Assembly: GCA_910585785.1 (NCBI GenBank)
Contig: CAJUEV010000001.1
Coordinates: forward strand, 124,001-188,000
Direction of reading: 5' to 3'
DNA from: an uncultured Christensenella sp.
GTDB lineage: Bacteria > Bacillota > Clostridia > Christensenellales > Borkfalkiaceae
Length of the DNA stretch: 64,000 nucleotides
Below are positions 58,717 through 64,000 of the stretch, in pieces. The position numbers were made by a program, and so were the translations under genes. The notes under the pieces are model-generated. The model was not told the origin of the DNA and searched no databases. It worked only from the letters and a program-made list of their open reading frames with translations. The first letter of the stretch is position 1; every line of letters begins with the position of its first letter.

Positions 58717-60189
58717 TTAGCCCTGTTTGGGTCTGTAAATTACTATCCTTTCGTTGCCCGTCAAAGGGAACGTAAGTTCCGGATTTGAAAGCTGAATGCT
58801 TTCGGGGCTGGCAGAAAGTCTTTTTGCCGTTTCCCAAAGCCCGTCGCCCGCGGCGGGTATGTATACGCTTACCGCACTGTCGCACGCCCGCTTCGCCTCT
58901 CCCTCGGCGGCTTCCGTAACGTATTTTACGCAACGGGTTTCGCCGTCCGCCGCGGTAATTTTAAGCACCGCTTCGCCCTCGCACTCGCCTTCCGCGCGCT
59001 GGCGCAAACTCATACCGCACACCGCAACCGAAATTTGTTTACAGTCGGCGGAAAGTCCCGTCAACGTTGTGACAAACGGCATATTTACTTCCGTGGAATG
59101 CGTTTCTCCGCCCTGTTCGTAAAGCAAAGTCGCGGTTACGCTGCCTTCTATTCCGTCCGCTGTCCTTTCAAACTCCGCCGAGGGCAACACCGCAGCCAGA
59201 AACGCGCAGGTATAGTCAAGTTTCGCTTTTGCCGCGCAAGGACCGCCGACTCTTTCGGAATATACTTTAAAGTCAACGTCCGCACGGGTGCTTTCCTCCG
59301 CAAACGTCAAATTGAGCGCGCTGTCCGCGCAAAACGCGTCCGTCACAAGCGCAACTTCTTCTTCCTCGAAAAAGTGTCCGCTGAACGCTAGCGTGGCGTT
59401 AAAGTCAACCCCGCATTTTCCCCTTTCTTCATTGACTTTGCAATTTACGTTTACCGTCTTTACTTCCGCGCGGCAGAAAGCGCGTTTTGAAAGCAGCGCT
59501 TCGTCGCAGGAAAGTTCGCACTTGAATGGAATAATTCTGTCCAGACTTACAGGCTGCGAGTCGCGCACCGCAAGCAACGAAAGGTAAATTTCTCCGCTGA
59601 CTTCAACCACGCCCGAACGCGCCGAACAATCCAAAACAAGCGCGTTTGCCGCCGGTATAAGCACGTCGGAAGCAACGCAATCGAAGTCGTCGTCAACCTC
59701 GCTTTCACCCGAAAAATATACCGCGGAAAGCAAATTTGCGCTTTCGGTACGGCATACGGCGCCCTCGATATTTGAAACGTAACTTCTTTGCGCGCCGTCG
59801 TAAACGGTAATTGAAGCGCCTGCGACAACCGCAACCACAAAGGTAGAGCCGTCACGCTTTACCTGATAGCGCTCGCATTTAAGGCAACAATCGCCGCGCT
59901 GCGCGGGCGCAAGCCTTTCGTCGTCGGCATAGTGCGAAAATTCGGCGCCTTTCTGAACGCGGCAAAGTTTGCCCTCAGCGTCCGTATACACCACCGTTGC
60001 AATAAGTCTGCCGCCGTAGTTTACCCTGCCCGAGGAAACCTCGCACGAATTTAAACAAATCTGAGGATACACGGCGACCACTTCGCCCATATCCTGACCG
60101 GAAAATTTAATTTCTACCATAGATTGCGAGTTGATTACCGCAACCGTCCGCGTAAAGTTGCCCGTCTGCAACTGAGAATTAATAGACAT
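58717..60189 (-). CDS. sipL: DUF3794-LysM protein, SipL-like spore coat morphogen
   Basis: A 490-residue protein. At least two DUF3794 domains are seen (QTGNFTRTVAVINSQSMVE near the start and VLIPAANALVLDCSARSGVVEVSGEI in the middle). A C-terminal LysM-like module follows (about 440-490, VYIPAAGDGLWETAKRL and LTGNERIVIYRPKQG). This matches SipL, which binds SpoIVA and anchors the coat in clostridial spores, replacing SpoVID of Bacilli. AGGAGG precedes the start, and a SigE-like -10 lies upstream. spoIVA itself is not in the window. Confidence 0.85.
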   Translation of the reverse strand: MSINSQLQTGNFTRTVAVINSQSMVEIKFSGQDMGEVVAVYPQICLNSCEVSSGRVNYGGRLIATVVYTDAEGKLCRVQKGAEFSHYADDERLAPAQRGDCCLKCERYQVKRDGSTFVVAVVAGASITVYDGAQRSYVSNIEGAVCRTESANLLSAVYFSGESEVDDDFDCVASDVLIPAANALVLDCSARSGVVEVSGEIYLSLLAVRDSQPVSLDRIIPFKCELSCDEALLSKRAFCRAEVKTVNVNCKVNEERGKCGVDFNATLAFSGHFFEEEEVALVTDAFCADSALNLTFAEESTRADVDFKVYSERVGGPCAAKAKLDYTCAFLAAVLPSAEFERTADGIEGSVTATLLYEQGGETHSTEVNMPFVTTLTGLSADCKQISVAVCGMSLRQRAEGECEGEAVLKITAADGETRCVKYVTEAAEGEAKRACDSAVSVYIPAAGDGLWETAKRLSASPESIQLSNPELTFPLTGNERIVIYRPKQG

Positions 60190-60221
60190 TGTAAGCCTCC
60201 TCGGAATACCGTTACAAGGCT

Positions 60222-60251
60222 ATAATATGCCGCTCAATTCAAGGTTATTAC
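60222..60251 (-). promoter_or_regulatory. Candidate SigE promoter of sipL
   Basis: GTAATAA, 15 bp, CATATTAT on the minus strand. It resembles SigE elements (-35 KMATATT, -10 CATACAAT) with mismatches in both. It gives a leader of about 25 nt that holds the AGGAGG site. Confidence 0.35.
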
Positions 60252-60292
60252 TGTTTTTTTAAGTAAAAAACACTTTAAAAGCGCAATAAAGA

Positions 60293-60559
60293 TTATTCCC
60301 TTTCCGCTTTAACCGTTTTTAATTTTTCGTGAATTTTTACTCTGCCGCAAAGAATTTCGGAATACGAATACGCAGTTTTGCCCAAAAAACTTTTATCGTT
60401 GGGGCTTACCGTAAAAAGCGAAGGATAAACGCCGTTTACCACCGCCGGAAAAGTCACAAATTTATTTCTGCCTAAATTTAATTTTACCGTAACCGCCTTG
60501 CCGCTAAGCGCTTTAACACCCTCTTTTATCGAATTTATTGTTATGCCTGCTTTAATCAT
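60293..60559 (-). CDS. veg: Veg-family protein
   Basis: An 88-residue protein starting at MIKAGITINSIKEGVKALSG. A start six codons earlier has no ribosome site, whereas GGGGA precedes this one. NLGRNKFVTFPAVVNGVYPSLFTV and KTAYSYSEILCGRVKI match the Veg (DUF1021) SH3-like fold, where YPS.F.V and SYSD/E are conserved. Veg affects biofilm and sporulation in B. subtilis; its molecular role is unknown. It usually lies between ksgA and ispE or sspF; here it lies just before sipL and ispE, consistent with that neighbourhood. Confidence 0.88.
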   Translation of the reverse strand: MIKAGITINSIKEGVKALSGKAVTVKLNLGRNKFVTFPAVVNGVYPSLFTVSPNDKSFLGKTAYSYSEILCGRVKIHEKLKTVKAERE

Positions 60560-60618
60560 ACAAGTATTTTTCCCCATTTATGGCAAAATTATGCAAAAGC
60601 AAATTTGCGGCGGCAAAA

Positions 60619-60658
60619 AACCGCGGCAAGGTTGCTTTTGCGCCACCCTGCCGCGGTT
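60619..60658 (-). terminator. Terminator of the acidic zinc-finger gene
   Basis: A strong stem AACCGCGGCA.. with ..TGCCGCGGTT (60619-60631 with 60646-60658) and TTTTTTG on the minus strand, about 22 nt past the stop. Confidence 0.85.
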
Positions 60659-60680
60659 GTATTTTAATGTTTAAAATCAA

Positions 60681-61175
60681 TTAAAAATCGTCGTCGTCAT
60701 CCTCGTCTTCTTCATCGTCGTCGTATTCGTCGTCCTCCAAATCGGAAAGGGAATCCACGTCCTCGCCGTCGAAAAAGTCGTCCTCGATTTCATCTTCTTC
60801 CTCGTCGGCAAATTCTTCGTCTATTTCTTCCTGCAATTCCTCGTCGTCCACAGTCAAATCGCCGTCGTCTTCTTCAAGATAATTCTTCCACTCCTCGTCC
60901 TGCTCTATGTCTACTTCTTCCTCGTCCTCGTATTCCTGTTGAGCCTTGCACGTTTCGCAATATTTTTCACCCGCGCGCACACGGTTTACACCGCAAATAG
61001 GGCACAGTTCTTCCTGTTCAAGTTCCGCGTCCAACTCCTCAAAATCCTCGTCGTCAAGGTCTGCAAACTGCAATTTGCCCCCCTTTAACTCGGCTATGCA
61101 AACGTCGCAATATTCCTGTTTTTCGGAGTCGATGTAATTCAATTCGCAACGCGGACATTTTACGTATTTGACCAT
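60681..61175 (-). CDS. Zinc-finger protein with extreme acidic tail
   Basis: A 164-residue protein starting at MVKYVKCPRCELNYI after CGGAG. Two Cys4 modules (CPRC..CDVC and CPICG..CETC) span about 7-90. The remaining ~75 residues are almost wholly Asp/Glu (ending EDEDDDDDF). Such a tail may mimic nucleic acid or bind basic proteins. The gene has a perfect-spacing promoter and a ~100-nt leader with a 9-bp hairpin, which is more regulation than expected for a minor protein. I do not recognise a named family. Function unknown. Confidence 0.82.
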   Translation of the reverse strand: MVKYVKCPRCELNYIDSEKQEYCDVCIAELKGGKLQFADLDDEDFEELDAELEQEELCPICGVNRVRAGEKYCETCKAQQEYEDEEEVDIEQDEEWKNYLEEDDGDLTVDDEELQEEIDEEFADEEEDEIEDDFFDGEDVDSLSDLEDDEYDDDEEDEDDDDDF

Positions 61176-61222
61176 ATAAATTATCTCCGTAAGAAATCGT
61201 TTTAAGGTAACCGCCAATATAA

Positions 61223-61246
61223 CATATGCCGTAACCGCGGCATATG
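61223..61246 (-). promoter_or_regulatory. Hairpin in the 5' leader of the acidic zinc-finger gene
   Basis: A perfect 9-bp stem CATATGCCG/CGGCATATG with a 6-nt loop, between the promoter at 61274-61302 and the ribosome site. There is no T-tract, so it is not a terminator. It could stabilise the mRNA or bind a protein or ligand. Confidence 0.5.
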
Positions 61247-61273
61247 CAACTGATTATGCTTTTTTGTGGTAAC

Positions 61274-61302
61274 ATTATATTAATATTTATTTTGTTTGTA
61301 AA
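61274..61302 (-). promoter_or_regulatory. Sigma-A promoter of the acidic zinc-finger gene
   Basis: TTTACA (61297-61302), 17 bp, TATAAT (61274-61279) on the minus strand; leader of about 90-100 nt. Confidence 0.8.
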
Positions 61303-61382
61303 CTGTTTTACTGCAAAATAAAACACTAATTTTAAAAAATTTTGCTCTTTTAAAAATAGCGGCAATAATATAAATGTGCAAA

Positions 61383-61408
61383 AAATCCCCCGACTATACG
61401 GGGGATTT
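61383..61408 (-). terminator. Terminator of the lipoprotein gene
   Basis: A 9-bp stem AAATCCCCC/GGGGGATTT with an 8-nt loop and T-rich flank, about 28 nt past the stop at 61437. Confidence 0.85.
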
Positions 61409-61436
61409 GCAAAGCGCCGTATCAAGCGCCGTTTTT

Positions 61437-63713
61437 TCAGTTGTCGTCCGAATATACGTCTATATTCTTGTCGTCCGTGGTGTCTACTTTTATTCTGCGC
61501 TTTCTTTGCAGGTTGGTTCCGCGACGTTTGCGTACCAACGTCAACGTAACGGGCACAACCACTGCCGCGATAACGCCAAGCCCTATAAGGCACATTCCCA
61601 GCACGAAGAACACTTTTTCAACCTTGCTTAAACCGTTGTACCAGCTGACTTTTTCGGGCATAGGTTTAAGATTTTCGGACTTGAACGCGTTAAGATAGTC
61701 TTCCGCGTCCTTTTCGGACATTTCGCCGAGAAGCGAGAAATAATAATCGCGTCTGTTTGCGTAAACGTCTTTTCCGTTTACCTGAACTTTATCGGTATAA
61801 TCTTTCCATTCGTTGTCCGCGGCGGGCGCAAGGAATTTTGCATATTCCGCAAGAGTTTCCTCAGTATATATCAAATCCGCGTCCTCGTCCGCTTTAAGCG
61901 CCTCGTCGTTGCATTCTTTTGCAAGTTTATCAAGATAAACGTCCGCGCTCTCGCCCGTATAATAAGCGTATTTAAGCGCGCCGACTACGTTTGCATAAAT
62001 TTTTTCGTCATACTTTTCGGTATCGCCGAATGTATCAATATGCTTTATTATGCTATCATATTTTTTGTTAAGCGCGTTAATGTCCGCGTTGTCCATAACT
62101 TCGGTACCGCCGCGCACTGTCAAATCGAATACCGTCACGTACGACGAATAAGTATTGCTTGCAAATATCAACTGTCCCTTGATAAGTTCGGGTTTATACC
62201 AGTCAGAAACGCCCGTCAAATCGAGAATTTGTACGGGTCTGAACCTGTCGTACTCGTCTTCTTCGGGCATAACGCCGTAATCGTCCGCCGCGCCGGTGGG
62301 GTCTACACGCCAGAAGTTGTAACCGCTATCGCCGCCCGCGGAATAATATAAATAACCGTCGTCAATAAACAAAACTTTGCAATCGCCGCTCTTTACAATC
62401 GGATAATATCCGTCCGAGCCCTTGTCGTCAACGCCGTGCATTTTGCCCTGCTCGACTTTGTTTACGTATATGCCGCCGTCGCTTTCCGCGATAATCACTT
62501 TATCAAGTCCGCCGTCGGCGTCGAAAATATATGTGTATTTATCGGCAGCCGAGCCGTCAATTATAATATAACCGTGAAGTTTATTGCCCGTAACGGGATT
62601 CCAGTCCTGCGCGGAAATTTCGCTATCCTTTACGGAATATAACGAAGCGTTTGTCGTAGAAGTGGGAAGTTTTGCAGACTTGGTATAGAACAACGAGCCG
62701 CCCTCGTAAGAGGAAAGCGCGTAAGTTAAACTGAGTTCGTTTACGGTTGCGCCGGTGGGGTCGTAGTTGAAAGGCGTTGCAACGTCACCGGAAAGCACGT
62801 TTACTTTGCCTATGCCGTCAAACACAAGGTCGCCGCAGTTGATATAGCGGTCGACGTCGCCCTTTTCTTCGTCGGTGTTCCAGCCTTCTATAACGGAAAA
62901 GTCGGTATCCTTGAATTTGTCTTCCGTCGCGTCCGCCCTTACCGTATATATCTGGTTATACTCGTAATCGGTATCGCGGGAATAGTCCCTTACCTTCATC
63001 GTATAATAAGCGCGGGGATTGGTCTTGTCCGTTTTATCGAAAACAACGGACTCTACGTTGTATGCAAGAAGGGTGTCTGTCGCTTTGCCGTCCTTGTCTA
63101 TTTTTACCGAGTGCAGGTTGGTTACGCCCTTATCCTCGCCCTCGTCAAACATAGTTTCTTTTTCGGCAACGTACATAAGGTAAACCGTACCGTCTATTTC
63201 GGTAAATCTGTATTTTACGGACGTGGAAGCAAATTCCGCAAATCCGCCCTTAACGGTCTTGCTGCCGTCAAGGCTGGTGCGTTTTAAAACAAGTTTGTCG
63301 TTTTGAACCTGTCCCGCCGCGCTTTTGTCGGTGGAAGGGGTTGCATAGTATATATATCCGCCGTAAATAAACAGTCCCGCGTCATAATCGGCGGAGTACG
63401 CCACAAGGGGAACCACGCATTCGGCAGAAGAATAGTCGTGCGCTTTGAATTTATCGCCCGCAATACGGTATATTGCGCCCTTTACGGGAGAACCGAAAGT
63501 ATTGTCGGCAGTGTTGCTTTCAACGCCGTTGATAAAATAAACGTAACCGTCGGTGGCAACGGCAAAACCTCCGTTTGAAACGACGTTTGCGCCGTCGTCC
63601 GCGGCAAGCGGCTTTCTGTCATAATATCCGCTGCATCCTGCGGTTAAAGTAATTCCCAACGCGGCAATTAAGCCGGCGATAACGCATATAATTTTAGTGA
63701 AACGCTTTTTCAT
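61437..63713 (-). CDS. Large lipoprotein with propeller-like ectodomain and C-terminal membrane anchor
   Basis: A 758-residue protein, start at MKKRFTKIICVIAGLIAALG after CGGAG; a TTG five codons earlier is unlikely. A lipobox LTAGC gives lipidation at Cys27. The ectodomain (about 40-540) has repeated blades with Y-x-Y or YFING turns (DGYVYFINGVES, GYIYYATPSTD, DGYLYYSAGGDSGY), suggesting a beta-propeller of the DUF5050 kind. A helical region (about 560-690) is followed by one membrane helix (about 706-733) and a basic, then acidic, cytoplasmic tail. Anchoring at both ends, by lipid and by helix, is unusual. Function unknown. Confidence 0.8.
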   Translation of the reverse strand: MKKRFTKIICVIAGLIAALGITLTAGCSGYYDRKPLAADDGANVVSNGGFAVATDGYVYFINGVESNTADNTFGSPVKGAIYRIAGDKFKAHDYSSAECVVPLVAYSADYDAGLFIYGGYIYYATPSTDKSAAGQVQNDKLVLKRTSLDGSKTVKGGFAEFASTSVKYRFTEIDGTVYLMYVAEKETMFDEGEDKGVTNLHSVKIDKDGKATDTLLAYNVESVVFDKTDKTNPRAYYTMKVRDYSRDTDYEYNQIYTVRADATEDKFKDTDFSVIEGWNTDEEKGDVDRYINCGDLVFDGIGKVNVLSGDVATPFNYDPTGATVNELSLTYALSSYEGGSLFYTKSAKLPTSTTNASLYSVKDSEISAQDWNPVTGNKLHGYIIIDGSAADKYTYIFDADGGLDKVIIAESDGGIYVNKVEQGKMHGVDDKGSDGYYPIVKSGDCKVLFIDDGYLYYSAGGDSGYNFWRVDPTGAADDYGVMPEEDEYDRFRPVQILDLTGVSDWYKPELIKGQLIFASNTYSSYVTVFDLTVRGGTEVMDNADINALNKKYDSIIKHIDTFGDTEKYDEKIYANVVGALKYAYYTGESADVYLDKLAKECNDEALKADEDADLIYTEETLAEYAKFLAPAADNEWKDYTDKVQVNGKDVYANRRDYYFSLLGEMSEKDAEDYLNAFKSENLKPMPEKVSWYNGLSKVEKVFFVLGMCLIGLGVIAAVVVPVTLTLVRKRRGTNLQRKRRIKVDTTDDKNIDVYSDDN

Positions 63714-63841
63714 GTAAAACTCCGACAAAGGATTAAACTCAGATTATAATTTAAGCAATACGAATTATACACCAAACACAATTTTTAATCAATAAAAAAC
63801 GGCTTGATTTTAAAAAAAACGTTAAAAAAGGAAAACAAATC

Positions 63842-64000
63842 TTGGAAAAATTCGCTCTACTGAATTTACTCAGCGCTTTAAGCAGCCTTGCACCCAAACA
63901 AAGCGAAGGGCAGCCTTCGCCTACGGAAACCACGGAAGCAGCCTCCACCCCCTACGAGACGCCCCGCAAAAGCGCGCCCGCAGAAAACCCGCCCGCCACT
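63842..64000 (+). CDS. Uncharacterised protein, N-terminal fragment
   Basis: An open frame of 53 codons runs to the right edge without a stop. It starts at TTG, preceded by AAAGGAAAA (LEKFALLNLLSALSSLAPKQ). After a short hydrophobic helix it turns Pro/Thr/Ser/Glu-rich (GQPSPTETTEAASTPYETP). I do not recognise a family. A CCGACA-17-TATAAT pair at about 63722-63750 could be its promoter, overlapping the divergent lipoprotein start region. Coding status rests on the ribosome site and the uninterrupted frame. Confidence 0.5.
   Translation, partial: MEKFALLNLLSALSSLAPKQSEGQPSPTETTEAASTPYETPRKSAPAENPPAT

Noticed and set aside
61054..61593. Minus-strand 179-codon frame across the zinc-finger leader
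   Set aside because: It overlaps the lipoprotein end, a terminator, a promoter and the zinc-finger gene in another frame; it is a shadow.
63751..63948. Minus-strand 65-codon frame at the right edge
   Set aside because: It crosses the lipoprotein promoter region and lies antisense to the plus-strand frame, which has a ribosome site.

Overview
The window comes from an anaerobic-type, endospore-forming, single-membrane Firmicute, most likely in class Clostridia. Sporulation genes run throughout: spoIIGA-sigE-sigG, spoVT with a spoVB-like flippase and yabN/mazG, a CotF-type coat pair, a gerA/B/C receptor, spoIVFA/spoIVFB, spmA/spmB and a DUF3794-LysM protein of the SipL type. SipL favours Clostridia over Bacilli. 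Placement in a Christensenellales-like lineage is only an impression. Intergenic DNA is AT-rich, many promoters match the sigma-A consensus, and most operons end in strong GC hairpins. I saw no rRNA, tRNA, CRISPR array, insertion sequence or prophage.

Layout. 1-3841 (minus): truncated PlsY-like acyltransferase, UgtP/MGDG-type glycosyltransferase, and a two-component system with a small membrane protein. 4234-6356 (plus): NfeD-like protein and flotillin. 6443-16556 (minus): acidic membrane protein, type IIA topoisomerase A and B subunits, ligA and pcrA. 16681-19888 (minus): small protein, rpsU, sigG, sigE, spoIIGA. 20061-24985 (minus): dusB, yabN/mazG, spoVB-like, spoVT, coat pair. 25168-32981 (minus): HEAT-like and TPR proteins with hslO, a methyltransferase, membrane proteins and an orphan MalK-like ATPase. 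33184-34789 (plus): queH and an unusual transcarbamylase. 34885-37920 (minus): membrane protein with zinc-ribbon partner, metallophosphoesterase, trmB. 38776-42564 (minus): ger operon. 42756-46504 (plus): PadR/HAAS/DUF4097 envelope module, an OGG-type glycosylase and a phospholipase C-like protein. 46597-52700 (minus): spoIVFB/FA, rsmA, acetyltransferase, tatD, metG. 52899-53980 (plus): spmA/spmB. 54290-63713 (minus): ZIP transporter, nifS-type desulfurase, ispE, sipL, veg, an acidic zinc-finger protein and a large lipoprotein. A plus-strand gene runs off the right edge.

Most striking observations. (1) Several genes (pcrA, ispE, queH, trmB, and probably spmA, spoIIGA and gerA) have a promoter -10 element only 5-9 nt before the start codon and no Shine-Dalgarno, so leaderless or near-leaderless mRNAs are predicted. 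(2) An orphan MalK-type ATPase has lost its Q-loop glutamine, LSGGQ signature and switch histidine but keeps Walker A and B. (3) A 17-bp sequence made of 11-bp direct repeats is identical upstream of the response regulator and of the glycolipid glycosyltransferase, suggesting a small envelope regulon. (4) A stand-alone transcarbamylase has altered HPxQ, SMG and HCLP motifs. (5) A candidate small RNA lies at about 54109-54205. (6) The GerC subunit lacks a lipobox and carries a Gly/Gln-rich insert.
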